Part shown: one piece after another, positions 50,098-59,048 of the stretch
Numbering within the stretch: position 1 is the first letter of the stretch
How the letters are laid out: every line of letters starts with the position of its first letter
NCBI GenBank assembly: GCA_964611435.1
Contig: CAZSXT010000014.1
Location: 28,365-92,364, forward strand
From: JAYPHU01 sp964611435
GTDB lineage: Bacteria > Pseudomonadota > Alphaproteobacteria > Rhodospirillales > UBA2165
Direction: 5' to 3'
Length of the DNA: 64,000 nucleotides
The notes under the pieces: generated by a model
Told to the model about the DNA's origin: nothing
The model's input: the letters and a program-made list of their open reading frames with translations, nothing else
The model's database searches: none
Position numbers and translations under genes: made by a program

Positions 50098-50871
50098 ATG
50101 GAACAGTGGCCAAGTCTATTTATATCCCACGGCTCGCCGATGATCCTGCTGGATGACTGTCCGGCGCGGCACTTCATGGCGCAGTATGGCCAGGAGATGA
50201 AGCGTCCGGACGCCATTCTGATGATCTCCGCTCATTGGGAGACAGAGGGCGTCACCGTCGGCAGTGCAGCCGAGCCGCCCACCATCCATGATTTTTACGG
50301 CTTTCCCGAGCCGCTCTACCGCTATCACTATCCAGCCACCGGACATCAAACTACCGCCAAGCAAACCTTTGAATGCCTTCGAATGGCCGGATTCGACGTG
50401 GTAGAAGACGATGAACGCGGACTAGACCACGGCGCTTGGGTGCCCCTGGCCTACATGTTCCCGGAGGGGGAGGTGCCGGTGGCGCAACTCTCGATCCAGT
50501 CCCATCTAGGCGCACGGCATCATTACGAGATGGGCAGGGCCCTGGCGCCGCTCAGAGATGAGAATATTCTCATAGTGGGGTCAGGCAATGCGACCCATGG
50601 GCGGCGCGCCGGCGGGGTGAATGAGCCGGTGTTCGACTGGGTGGCCGCGTTTTCCGAGTGGATCCATGACTGCGTGATGGAAAACCGGGCGGAAGACGTT
50701 ATCGATTATCTGGCGGAAGGGCCGTACGCCTTTGAAAATCACCCGACACCGGATCACTATGTGCCTTTATTAATTGCCATGGGTGCGGCGGGCGAAAATG
50801 CTAAAGCTAAACGGCTTCACACCAGCTATACTTATCGGACGATTTCGATGGATTCATATGAATTCCATTAG
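50098..50871 (+). CDS. DODA-type extradiol ring-cleavage dioxygenase family (YgiD/LigB-like)
   Basis: The 257-residue protein matches the class III extradiol dioxygenase family: an early histidine in LFISHGSPMILL, ISAHWETEG with a second histidine, GLDHGAWVPLAYMFP with a third, and SIQSHLGARHHYEMG. Family members use a divalent metal to cleave DOPA, protocatechuate or related catechols; YgiD acts on DOPA. It stands alone as a transcript, ending in a stem-loop, then the TAXI transporter genes. The ribosome site is weak. Confidence 0.9.
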   Translation: MEQWPSLFISHGSPMILLDDCPARHFMAQYGQEMKRPDAILMISAHWETEGVTVGSAAEPPTIHDFYGFPEPLYRYHYPATGHQTTAKQTFECLRMAGFDVVEDDERGLDHGAWVPLAYMFPEGEVPVAQLSIQSHLGARHHYEMGRALAPLRDENILIVGSGNATHGRRAGGVNEPVFDWVAAFSEWIHDCVMENRAEDVIDYLAEGPYAFENHPTPDHYVPLLIAMGAAGENAKAKRLHTSYTYRTISMDSYEFH

Positions 50872-50887
50872 GTTATGAGAGAGATAA

Positions 50888-50905
50888 GCCGGATTCAAAT
50901 CCGGC
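50888..50905 (+). terminator. Stem-loop after the extradiol dioxygenase gene
   Basis: Seven-base arms GCCGGAT and ATCCGGC around a TCAA loop lie 17 bases past the dioxygenase stop and 24 bases before the TRAP permease start. Only a weak T-rich tail follows, so termination may be partial. Confidence 0.55.
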
Positions 50906-50928
50906 ATTTGTGTAACAGGGACTAAATT

Positions 50929-52887
50929 TTGAACGATACCATCTCAGCGCCGGAGCAGCCGGACGCCGCTACCCCTAGCGAAATGCAACCATGGGCCGAC
51001 TCACTGTGGAAGTGGATCGCCGCTTTCATGACGTTTGCGGCGCTGTTGTGGAATATCGACTTCTTTGAATGGTTCGGTTTTGCTTTCGTTCAAGAGCAAT
51101 ACTACGCGTTCATTATGGCGCTGGCGCTGCCGGTCGTGTTTCTCTCTGTGCGAATTGATCGTAGCGCCGATAAAGAAGTGCCCTGGTTTGATTTCGTGCT
51201 GGCGGCGGTTTCGCTGGTTCTGCTGCTGTACGTGTCCATCAATTTCCTCTGGTTGCGGGAATTCGGTCTGGGTGGCAGCACGCCCTTTGCCATTACTTTG
51301 GGCGCGATCATCATGTTCCTGGTCATTGATGGTCTTCGCCGCTCTGCCGGCTATATCATGCTGGGTGTGGCGTTGGTGTTCATTATCTACGCGCCATTGG
51401 GCCACCTGATTCCAGGACCGCTGGTCGGGTCGAAAACAGAGCTGTGGCAACTGGCTATCAACATGGGTTTCAATCCGAACGCCCTGTTCGGTATTCCATT
51501 GCAGGTCGGCACCACCATCGTGATTATGTTCATTCTGTTCGGCCAGGTGCTGTTCAAAGCTGGCGGTGGACGGTTCTTTACCGATCTGGCCATGGCGACC
51601 GTGGGCCATCGGCGTGGCGGCGCAGCCAAGATTTCCGTCGTGGCCTCGGCCTTGTTCGGCACCATTTCCGGCACCGCCGTTTCCAACGTGGTGACGACGG
51701 GCATCATGACCATCCCGCTGATGCGCAAGGCAGGCTACAGGGCAACCCACGCCGGCGCCATTGAGGCGATTGCCTCGACCGGCGGACAGTTCATGCCGCC
51801 GATCATGGGCGCTGCCGCCTTCCTGATGGCGGAAATGATCGAAGTGCCCTATGCGGAGATCGCTTTGGCGGCCATCATCCCCTCGCTCCTCTATTATCTG
51901 GCGGTCTTCGTGCAGGTTGATCTGATCGCGGCCCGGGACAATATCCGTTTTGTCGAGACCGAACTGCCGAGCCCCTGGGAAGTTCTGAAACAAGGTTGGC
52001 ATTTCTTCATCCCGTTTGCCGTCCTGATTTACACTCTGTTTGAACTCAGCATGCCGCCGGAGAAAGCGGCTATCTATTCCACGACCACGCTGCTGATTGG
52101 CTTTATCAAGCCCTATGGCGAAGACCGTCTGAGGCTCAAGGATCTGTTCAACATTTTCTCAAGCACGGGTCATTTGGTGGTGGAGTTGCTGATGATCGTG
52201 GCCACGGCCGGGTTTGTGATCGGCATTCTCAATCTGACCGGCCTCGGTTTTGCGCTTACCTTCTCTCTGACCGATCTGGCCGGCGGTAATCTATTTATCC
52301 TGCTGCTGATCAGTGCGGTGATTTGTATTGTCCTCGGCATGGGGATGCCGACCCTGGCGATCTATGTATTGCTGGGCGCGTTGATCGCACCAGCGATTGT
52401 CGAGGCGGGTGTCTCGGAAATTCCAGCTCACCTGTTCATCTTGTACTTCGGGATGATGTCCATGATCACGCCGCCGATTGCCCTGGCCGCATTTGCCGCG
52501 GCGACTCTGACCAAGGCCAATCCCATGGTGACAGGCTTTGTCGGCATGAAATTCGGCTGGACGGCGTACTTTGTGCCGTTCCTGTTTGTTTATTCGCCGA
52601 CCTTGCTGTTGACCGGCGACTCCACGGACATCGCAATTAATTTGGTGACCGCTATTCTCGGCACCTATTTTGCGTCACTGGCGGTTGTCGGTTTCCTGAC
52701 CCGGAAGCTCAATGTTGTGATGCGAATTATTTTGGGAGCGGCCGGTTTGGCAGCGCTGCTTCCCTACGAGATATTCGACATGGCCGAGATGTTAAACATC
52801 GTTGGCGTCGCCGTCGGCATTGCTATATTTGCTTTCGAGAAATATGCAGTGCGGGGAAACACCCCAGTTGGCGCAGAAGCCCCGTAG
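50929..52887 (+). CDS. TAXI-type TRAP transporter, fused 4TM/12TM permease
   Basis: The 652-residue protein has about 16-18 membrane helices, as in fused DctQM permeases. Landmarks are GTISGTAVSNVVTTGIMTIP, IEAIASTGGQFMPPIMGAAAF and MGMPTLAIYVLLGALIAP. It starts with TTG, preceded by an AGGGA ribosome site; no ATG occurs near the right place. It imports substrates with the TAXI binding protein encoded next, using the ion gradient. TAXI systems carry glutamate, alpha-keto or aromatic acids in known cases; the substrate here is unknown. Confidence 0.93.
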   Translation: MNDTISAPEQPDAATPSEMQPWADSLWKWIAAFMTFAALLWNIDFFEWFGFAFVQEQYYAFIMALALPVVFLSVRIDRSADKEVPWFDFVLAAVSLVLLLYVSINFLWLREFGLGGSTPFAITLGAIIMFLVIDGLRRSAGYIMLGVALVFIIYAPLGHLIPGPLVGSKTELWQLAINMGFNPNALFGIPLQVGTTIVIMFILFGQVLFKAGGGRFFTDLAMATVGHRRGGAAKISVVASALFGTISGTAVSNVVTTGIMTIPLMRKAGYRATHAGAIEAIASTGGQFMPPIMGAAAFLMAEMIEVPYAEIALAAIIPSLLYYLAVFVQVDLIAARDNIRFVETELPSPWEVLKQGWHFFIPFAVLIYTLFELSMPPEKAAIYSTTTLLIGFIKPYGEDRLRLKDLFNIFSSTGHLVVELLMIVATAGFVIGILNLTGLGFALTFSLTDLAGGNLFILLLISAVICIVLGMGMPTLAIYVLLGALIAPAIVEAGVSEIPAHLFILYFGMMSMITPPIALAAFAAATLTKANPMVTGFVGMKFGWTAYFVPFLFVYSPTLLLTGDSTDIAINLVTAILGTYFASLAVVGFLTRKLNVVMRIILGAAGLAALLPYEIFDMAEMLNIVGVAVGIAIFAFEKYAVRGNTPVGAEAP

Positions 52888-52953
52888 GCTAAGATGGTTT
52901 AACCGCGTTTCTTTTAACCCTAACCACAAACATTTCAACAGTTGGAGGAAAGT

Positions 52954-53943
52954 ATGAGACTTCTAGCAACGACAACGATGGCGACAGCGGCAATTGCCGC
53001 GGCGTTTGCCGTCAGCGCACCCCAGGCGGAAGCCCAGGTCGCCGTATTTGCCACGAACCCGCAGGGTAGCCTGGGTTACCGGACGGGTATCGCGGTCGCC
53101 AAGACCGTGACCGAAAAAGTCGATGGCGTCACCGGTCGTCCCCGTCCGATGGGCGGCTCGACCACCTACATTCCGATCGTCAACCGCGGCGAAGTGGGCT
53201 TCGGCTTCACGAACGCTCTCGAGGCACACCAGGCTGTCGTCGGCGAAGGCTCCTTTAAGGGGCGGGCGCAGACCAACCTTCGCCTGATGGGCAACATGTT
53301 CCCGTTGGTTGCCGGATTGGCTGTGCCGGCGGATGCGGGCGTGAAGAACGCTGCAGATCTCAAAAAACTGAAGGGCAAACGTGCTACGTCAGAATACACT
53401 TCCCTGACCGCCATCGAATCCTGGATGCGCGGCGCCATCGCGAATGCCGGCATGGACTATGACAAGGACTTCAAGAAGGTCCCCGTCTCCGGCTTCGTGA
53501 AAGGTATCTTTGCTCTCGGCGAAGGTAAGACCGATGTTACTTGGATCAGCCTCGGCAACGGCGCGGGCCGGAAGGTCATGACTCAACTGCGCAATCGTGG
53601 CGGCTGGGTCCATGTCAACCTGGATGACTCTCCGGAAGCGGTTGCACGGATGCGCAAATTCGCACCTCCGGGCTCGATCACCAAGATCACGAACACCAAG
53701 CTGCCGGGCATCACGGGTCCGACTAACATGATCCAATTTGATTATGTCCTGTTCACTCACAAGGGTATGTCGGATGAGGTGGTCTACAAAATCACCAAGG
53801 CTCTGGCGACCAACAAGAAGCATCTGGCCAGCTCCATGGGCCTGTTCAACCGTCTGCCGGCGGACGGCTTCGCGAAGCCGGACTATATGCCCTGGCACCC
53901 GGGTGCGCTCAAAGCACTCAAGGAACTGGGCTTGAAGAAATAG
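52954..53943 (+). CDS. TAXI-family TRAP solute-binding protein
   Basis: From the ATG at 52954 (GGAGGAAAGT just upstream) the product is 329 residues with a Sec signal peptide ending PQAEAQ. The mature region fits the TAXI family: TNPQGSLGYRTGIAVAKTV, PIVNRGEVGFGFTNALEAH and KKLKGKRATSEYTSLTAIESW. It is a periplasmic receptor for the preceding fused permease. A rho-independent terminator follows, so the binding protein ends this transcript. Confidence 0.93.
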   Translation: MRLLATTTMATAAIAAAFAVSAPQAEAQVAVFATNPQGSLGYRTGIAVAKTVTEKVDGVTGRPRPMGGSTTYIPIVNRGEVGFGFTNALEAHQAVVGEGSFKGRAQTNLRLMGNMFPLVAGLAVPADAGVKNAADLKKLKGKRATSEYTSLTAIESWMRGAIANAGMDYDKDFKKVPVSGFVKGIFALGEGKTDVTWISLGNGAGRKVMTQLRNRGGWVHVNLDDSPEAVARMRKFAPPGSITKITNTKLPGITGPTNMIQFDYVLFTHKGMSDEVVYKITKALATNKKHLASSMGLFNRLPADGFAKPDYMPWHPGALKALKELGLKK

Positions 53944-53970
53944 TCGCTTCATCACGATGCGATGAGAGAG

Positions 53971-53996
53971 CGGCGGGTCTTTGGGCCCGCCGTTTT
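53971..53996 (+). terminator. Rho-independent terminator after the TAXI binding-protein gene
   Basis: The arms CGGCGGG and CCCGCCG enclose a short loop and are followed by a T-run (GTTTT). It sits 28 bases past the stop and directly before the GST gene's ribosome site (AAGGAGGAA). Confidence 0.85.
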
Positions 53997-54016
53997 CACC
54001 TAAGGAGGAATACACG

Positions 54017-54697
54017 ATGATCGAACTACACGGCTGGATGACGCCGAATTCCCGGAAGCTTTATTACATGCTGGAAGAAACCGGCCTGGACTACCAAATT
54101 CATCCGGTGAATATCGGCGCGGGCCAACAACACGAGCCGGACTTCCTGGCTTTTTCGCCCAATAACAAAACCCCAGCGATGATCGACACGGACGGGCCGG
54201 GAGGCAAGCCTCATTCGGTGTTCGAGACCGGCGCCATGCTGATTTATCTGGCGGAGAAGACTGGCCAGTTCCTGCCCGCTGATCCGGCCAAGCGCAGCAA
54301 TGTGATGCAGTGGCTGATGTGGCAAATCGGTGGCATGGCCCCGATGCTCGGCCAGCAGGGCTATTTCAACAATCTTGATGACAAGGACGCCAACGCTCAC
54401 GCCGTCGAACGTTTCGCCAAGGAAGCTGCGCGGCTTTACGGCGTTTTGGACAAGCGCCTGTCTTCGTCGGAATATGTAGCAGGCGGTGACTATACCATCG
54501 CCGATATCTCCGCTCATCCCTGGGCGCGGTCGCACCCTCGCCAAGGTGTCAGCCTGGACGACTATTCCAACGTGAAGCGCTGGTTCGAGCAGATCAACGA
54601 ACGCCCGGCCACGGAGCGGGGCAACAAGATTGCGGATTCTGTGAAAGAGGCGTCCGAAAACACCGATGGCCCGATCGATCCGAAATCACTGATTTAG
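54017..54697 (+). CDS. Glutathione S-transferase family protein (YfcG/YghU-like)
   Basis: The ATG at 54017 follows AAGGAGGAA. The 226-residue protein has a thioredoxin-like N-terminal domain (MIELHGWMTPNSRKLYYMLEE, SPNNKTPAMIDTDGPGG, then SVFETGAMLIYLAEKTG with the conserved glutathione-binding ES/ET) and a helical C-terminal domain (YTIADISAHPWARSH). The NSRK and NNKTPAMID pattern fits the Nu-class disulfide-bond reductases YfcG and YghU. It could conjugate or reduce compounds imported by the adjacent transporter; that is inference. A terminator separates it from the TAXI genes. Confidence 0.92.
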   Translation: MIELHGWMTPNSRKLYYMLEETGLDYQIHPVNIGAGQQHEPDFLAFSPNNKTPAMIDTDGPGGKPHSVFETGAMLIYLAEKTGQFLPADPAKRSNVMQWLMWQIGGMAPMLGQQGYFNNLDDKDANAHAVERFAKEAARLYGVLDKRLSSSEYVAGGDYTIADISAHPWARSHPRQGVSLDDYSNVKRWFEQINERPATERGNKIADSVKEASENTDGPIDPKSLI

Positions 54698-54771
54698 GTC
54701 ACTCTCTGAGTTGATATGCGGGGTCGGTGAAGTGCCTTTGTAGGTCTTCAAAGTCTTCCAAGGTGACAGAA

Positions 54772-56475
54772 TCAGCTGTTAGCAATGGGCAGCTTGAACG
54801 TAAATGTTGTGCCTTTGCCGATTTCCGTTTCGAACCACAATTCACCCTTCAGCTCTTCGATGATCGTCTTGCTGATCGCCAACCCCAATCCGGTACCCTG
54901 TGTTTTTCTCGTATCGGAGCCATCCGCCTGTGAAAATTGATCGAAAATATGGGGTTGGAACTCTTCCGGAATACCGGCGCCAAAATCCTTCACGGACACA
55001 AACACATCCCGTTCATCCGGTACGATGCCGATGATGACATCGTCTCCCGGTTTGGAAAATTTCGCAGCATTCGACATCAGATTGTTCATCACTTGCAGCA
55101 GGCGGAATTCATCCGCATCGACATAAACCGCCTTGTCCGGCAAAGTATCGAGCACGAACTTCACATTATACTGGTCCGCGTACTCGTGATTGGATTCTAC
55201 TGCATCTGCGGCAAAATCGGCTAAGTTCACTCGCTTCAATTGGAGTTCAAGCATCCCGGCCTGGATTTTCTCGACATCCAATATGTCGTCTATGAGACGG
55301 CGCAGGCGAAGGCAATTCCGGTTTGCTATATCAACCATTTCCTGCACGGGCTTGTCCAAGGGGCCAAGGGCGCCGCCGGCCATCAGTCCCAGGGTCCCTT
55401 GAATGGACGTGATGGGTGTTCGAAGCTCATGGCTCATATTGGCCAGAAACTGTGATTTGGCCTTGTTCGCGGCATCGGCCTCTTCCTTCGCGGCCTGCAA
55501 CTTCAACTGGGTCGCTTTACGCATTCGAATTTCACGGCCCAAGCGGCGATTCCAAAGTAAAATTAAAATTACAATCGCCAACGCGCCACCGCCGACTTGC
55601 AAGGCAACCCGGATAACTTTTTGGGGGACCAGCGAAATTTCATACTGTGCTGCGATCCACTTGGCCCCGATAGCACTTTTTTCTTCAGGCGTGACCGCTG
55701 CAATACCTTTGTCTAGAATCGATGCCAATAGAGGCAGGTCTCTTCTGGACGCCATATTTAAGAGGCTATATTCCTCTCCGCCCAAATTCACCTCGCCGGA
55801 CAGAGCGAGGCCGGTCATCAAATGTTTATCAATCAGATAATTGAAAACAGCTAACTCTCCCAGGGCGGCGTCTGCTTGTCTAAAGCTGACGGCCTTCATA
55901 GATTCCAGCGTGTCCTTCACAAGATGCAGTTTGATCTGCGGGAAATCGCGTTTGAGGATTTCCTCGTAGAAAAACCCCTTGGGCGCGGCGATTGTCTTGC
56001 CGTACAGTTGCTTCAGACTGCCGTAAAAGTTTTCCTGTCTGCTGATAATTGTGTTGGGATTGTCAGCGTAAGGCCTGGTGTAGAGGAGGTATTGCCGGCG
56101 CTTTGGCGTTTTGACGATGTTGAGCATGACATCCAGTGTGCCCTCCTTCATCATCTCCAGAAATTCGTTCCAGGTCGGGCCGGTCACATATTCGACCTTG
56201 AGCCCGGTCTTCTCGGCCACCAGATCCATAAACTCGATTGAGTAACCTGTCGGGATGCCGTTCTCGGTAAAATTAAAAGGCGGCCAGTCGGATTCGTTGT
56301 GAACGCGGATGACAGGGTTCTGCTGTATCCAAGCTTTTTCTTCCTCGGAAAGCGCGACGGTTTCTGCCGCCCAGACAAGGGGGGCAGATAGCGGTGAGAT
56401 AGCCATGAAGGTGATTGCCGCGAAGGCGATGCGCCAAATTCGAAGTGCAGCTTTAATTTTTGACATCCCGAACAT
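54772..56475 (-). CDS. Sensor histidine kinase with periplasmic SBP_bac_3 domain
   Basis: From the ATG at 56473-56475 the product is 567 residues: a signal anchor or signal peptide (about 10-36), a periplasmic amino-acid-binding-type domain (53-275: VIRVHNESDWPPFNFTENG, PTGYSIEFMDLVAEKTG), a membrane helix (289-309), a short coiled coil, HisKA with His349 in FLANMSHELRTPITSI, and an ATPase domain with NLMSNAAKFSKPG, DFGAGIP and GTGLGLAISKTI. It resembles BvgS/EvgS-like sensors without receiver domains. No response regulator is adjacent, so its partner is elsewhere. A small ORF lies four bases upstream and is probably co-transcribed. Confidence 0.9.
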   Translation of the reverse strand: MFGMSKIKAALRIWRIAFAAITFMAISPLSAPLVWAAETVALSEEEKAWIQQNPVIRVHNESDWPPFNFTENGIPTGYSIEFMDLVAEKTGLKVEYVTGPTWNEFLEMMKEGTLDVMLNIVKTPKRRQYLLYTRPYADNPNTIISRQENFYGSLKQLYGKTIAAPKGFFYEEILKRDFPQIKLHLVKDTLESMKAVSFRQADAALGELAVFNYLIDKHLMTGLALSGEVNLGGEEYSLLNMASRRDLPLLASILDKGIAAVTPEEKSAIGAKWIAAQYEISLVPQKVIRVALQVGGGALAIVILILLWNRRLGREIRMRKATQLKLQAAKEEADAANKAKSQFLANMSHELRTPITSIQGTLGLMAGGALGPLDKPVQEMVDIANRNCLRLRRLIDDILDVEKIQAGMLELQLKRVNLADFAADAVESNHEYADQYNVKFVLDTLPDKAVYVDADEFRLLQVMNNLMSNAAKFSKPGDDVIIGIVPDERDVFVSVKDFGAGIPEEFQPHIFDQFSQADGSDTRKTQGTGLGLAISKTIIEELKGELWFETEIGKGTTFTFKLPIANS

Positions 56476-56479
56476 AGAG

Positions 56480-56725
56480 CTATTCCGGTGGCAAAATTTC
56501 CTGTACGCAGACGTCATCGATCAGGTGTTCACGGCCTATATCGCTCAGATGGGCACGCTTCTGATCATTCGGCAGGTGAGCTCCAACCCCGTTGGTCATG
56601 GCGAGAACGACCGATTGGTCGCTCATGCCGAGCCAATAGGCCCGACGCACCAGTTTGTCGTCCTGGTCGCGGGCGAATGGGTCTTCTGGATTGGCGCCGA
56701 GATCGGGCTTGTAGAAATTACTCAT
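56480..56725 (-). CDS. Small protein of unknown function upstream of the sensor kinase
   Basis: This 81-residue ORF has a hydrophilic composition and no signal peptide or membrane helix (for example FYKPDLGANPEDPFARDQDD, then RRAYWLGMSDQSVVLAM). It reads in the same direction as the sensor kinase and stops four bases before the kinase start, typical of a coupled gene. The ribosome site is weak. I do not recognise a family, so a chance ORF cannot be excluded. Confidence 0.5.
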   Translation of the reverse strand: MSNFYKPDLGANPEDPFARDQDDKLVRRAYWLGMSDQSVVLAMTNGVGAHLPNDQKRAHLSDIGREHLIDDVCVQEILPPE

Positions 56726-56886
56726 GTGAGGGGACTATAGCCTATCAGATGTTATGCCGCCATTCTCAAGGTTTCACCCATTCGCCACGCCACACGCTCG
56801 CGTTGCCGGTTCGCGTTGTCAGGTGAAATAGTTGTCGCTACATTTAAATGGCCCTTTAGAATGCAAATACAAGGAGAAAGTGGCGC

Positions 56887-58419
56887 TTGAGCGACCGTCC
56901 GAACATATTGCTGATTACATCCGACCAGCATCGGTGGGATTGTTACGGCTTTGAAGGCCGTAAAGTCAGGACGCCTCATCTGGATCGGATGGCGGCCAAC
57001 GGGACGCGCTTCAGCTCGGCCATTACACCGAATTTGGTGTGTCAACCGGCCCGCGCCTCCATTTTGACCGGACTCCTGCCGCTTAGTCATGGGGTCTACG
57101 ATAATCACGTAAGTCTCGATCCGGCGATTGGTGAAACGGGGTGGGCCCGAACCCTGGCTGATCATGGATACGCCAGCGCCTTCATCGGCAAAGGGCATTT
57201 TGGCGGTGATCCGAACTGTACGCCCTATGGCGCACCGGAATCACGAGCCCAATCGGCCGACTTTCCCGAGGACTGGTCCGGGCCCTATATGGGATATGAC
57301 CATGCCGAATTGATGATCCTGGGGCATTGGCATGATCTGCTGCCGTGTGAGAAACCGCCTCGGGGTCAGCATTTTGAACGCTGGTTTTGGGGGCATGGCG
57401 AAGAGGGGGAGGCATGGGATCTCTGGGCGCAGGATTTCGGTCCGGTCCAAGAAGGCGCACAGACTTGGTTTTCCAAACTGCCGGCCGCGTGGCACTCGAC
57501 CACCTGGGTTACCGACCGGACGATTGACTATCTTCGCCGGCATGATCAGAGCGATTCATTTTGTTTATGGGCTTCCTATCCCGATCCCCACCATCCATTT
57601 GACTGCCCCGAACCCTGGTCCCGGCTGCATCATGAAGACGATGTAGATATTTCGCGCACCCATGAACGGGATTTGGATCGGCGTCCCTGGTGGCATCGGG
57701 CGTCTTTGGAAAACGTGCCGCAAGCCAAGCGCGAGAGGGAAAAAATCCTTCGTCAGGAATACTCCCGGATTTCACCGCAGACGGACAAACAGCTCCGACA
57801 GATGACGGCTAATTATTACGGGGAGATATCCTTTATCGATGATGGGGTCGGGCGGATCATGGATGCTTTGAGCGAAACCGGTCTGGATGAAAATACGGTG
57901 GTGATTTTCACCTCCGATCACGGCGACCTGTTGGGGGATCACGGACTGTATCTCAAGGGACCAACACCGTACGAGGCGCTATTGCGGGTTGGCATGATCG
58001 TGCAGGGGCCGAACGTACCCGCCGGTAAGGTGGTGGCTGACCCGGTCTCGACCTTGGATCTGGCAGCCAGTTTCTACGATTGGGCCGGGGTTGAAAAACC
58101 GGCGGACATTCAAAGCGAGTCTCTCCGATCTCTCATTGAAGAAAACACATCGCGCGACGTGGCTTATAGCGAATGGAATCAGCAGCCGAGCCGAACCGGC
58201 GTGGAGCTGAACCTTAGAACCGTGCGCACCAAAGACGCCAAGTTGACGCTTGAACTTATCTCGGGGGCGGGTGAGATGTATGATCTCAAGAATGATCCCG
58301 ACGAGATGGATAATCTGTTTGATGACGCCGGGTATGCGGCTTTGCAAAAGGAACTCACGGATATGATCCATGCCCGGCCAGGCAAGTTGATGGACGACTT
58401 ACCGGCACACGAAGCTTAG
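56887..58419 (+). CDS. Sulfatase with canonical formylglycine motif
   Basis: The 510-residue protein starts with TTG after an AAGGAG ribosome site. It has NILLITSDQHRWD at the first metal site, the canonical formylglycine motif CQPARASILTG (Cys52, Pro54, Arg56), TSDHGDLLGDHGLYLKGP at the second metal site and a C-terminal EMYDLKNDPDEMDNL. It is a type I sulfatase, probably cytoplasmic since no signal peptide is seen. It needs an anaerobic or aerobic maturase encoded elsewhere. The MarR gene follows after 11 bases, and the TctCBA uptake genes come next. Confidence 0.93.
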   Translation: MSDRPNILLITSDQHRWDCYGFEGRKVRTPHLDRMAANGTRFSSAITPNLVCQPARASILTGLLPLSHGVYDNHVSLDPAIGETGWARTLADHGYASAFIGKGHFGGDPNCTPYGAPESRAQSADFPEDWSGPYMGYDHAELMILGHWHDLLPCEKPPRGQHFERWFWGHGEEGEAWDLWAQDFGPVQEGAQTWFSKLPAAWHSTTWVTDRTIDYLRRHDQSDSFCLWASYPDPHHPFDCPEPWSRLHHEDDVDISRTHERDLDRRPWWHRASLENVPQAKREREKILRQEYSRISPQTDKQLRQMTANYYGEISFIDDGVGRIMDALSETGLDENTVVIFTSDHGDLLGDHGLYLKGPTPYEALLRVGMIVQGPNVPAGKVVADPVSTLDLAASFYDWAGVEKPADIQSESLRSLIEENTSRDVAYSEWNQQPSRTGVELNLRTVRTKDAKLTLELISGAGEMYDLKNDPDEMDNLFDDAGYAALQKELTDMIHARPGKLMDDLPAHEA

Positions 58420-58430
58420 AGACGACGGCG

Positions 58431-58916
58431 ATGAATAAAATACAGTCGGAAATGAACCCCGAGGACGATCTCGATATTCGAGGCCGTTTGGCATTCCAGA
58501 TATCGACTTTGGGGAACGCGATTTCTCAATGGGCGAGCCAGGCCTATCTCAGCAACTGCGGGGTCACCATGACCGAATGGCGGGTTTTGGTCGTGCTGGA
58601 AACCATTGGTCCGATGACAGCCCGCAAGATTTGCGGTCTCAGCAAGATGGACAAGGGTAATGTCAGCCGGGCCGTTAAAAAACTGATCGCCGACAGACGG
58701 ATCAGTGGAACGCCGGACGCGACAGACCGCCGGGCGGTCATTTTGAACCTGACCGCGAAAGGCCGGAAGAAGTATCTTGAGGTCCGGCGCTATTCCGACG
58801 AGCGAGAAAAGCGATTGAGCGCCGCTGTCGGAGAGGAAAATAGGGCAAATTTCGAAGAGGCGATTGAACGCCTGACGGCGGAAACTGAACGTATGTTGAA
58901 AGAATTACAGATCTAG
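58431..58916 (+). CDS. MarR-family transcriptional regulator
   Basis: The 161-residue protein has a MarR winged helix: TMTEWRVLVVLETIGPMTARKICGLSKMDKGNVSRAVKKL (helix-turn-helix), then the wing region containing RRAVILNLTAKGRKKY and a C-terminal dimerisation helix. MarR proteins usually repress neighbouring genes until a phenolic or carboxylate ligand binds. It lies between the sulfatase and the TctCBA genes and is probably co-transcribed with the sulfatase. A palindromic site in front of the tctC-like gene is a likely target. Confidence 0.93.
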   Translation: MNKIQSEMNPEDDLDIRGRLAFQISTLGNAISQWASQAYLSNCGVTMTEWRVLVVLETIGPMTARKICGLSKMDKGNVSRAVKKLIADRRISGTPDATDRRAVILNLTAKGRKKYLEVRRYSDEREKRLSAAVGEENRANFEEAIERLTAETERMLKELQI

Positions 58917-58997
58917 GGACCGGATCCCTGACACTAGAAAGGGCAAATTTGCCGGGCAAGGATTCAGCCAGTTGCGAAACGAGTAGACTATGTTATG

Positions 58998-59011
58998 GTT
59001 GTATCAACAAC
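58998..59011. promoter_or_regulatory. Candidate MarR operator upstream of the TctC-type gene
   Basis: GTTGTATCAACAAC has exact five-base arms (GTTGT and ACAAC) around ATCA. It lies 38 bases before the binding-protein ATG at 59049 and 82 bases after the MarR gene. The size and symmetry suit MarR-family operators such as TTGTTGATACAA-like sites. Confidence 0.5.
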
Positions 59012-59048
59012 TAAATTAAAACGCGTATTTTTACAGTGGAGGACGACA

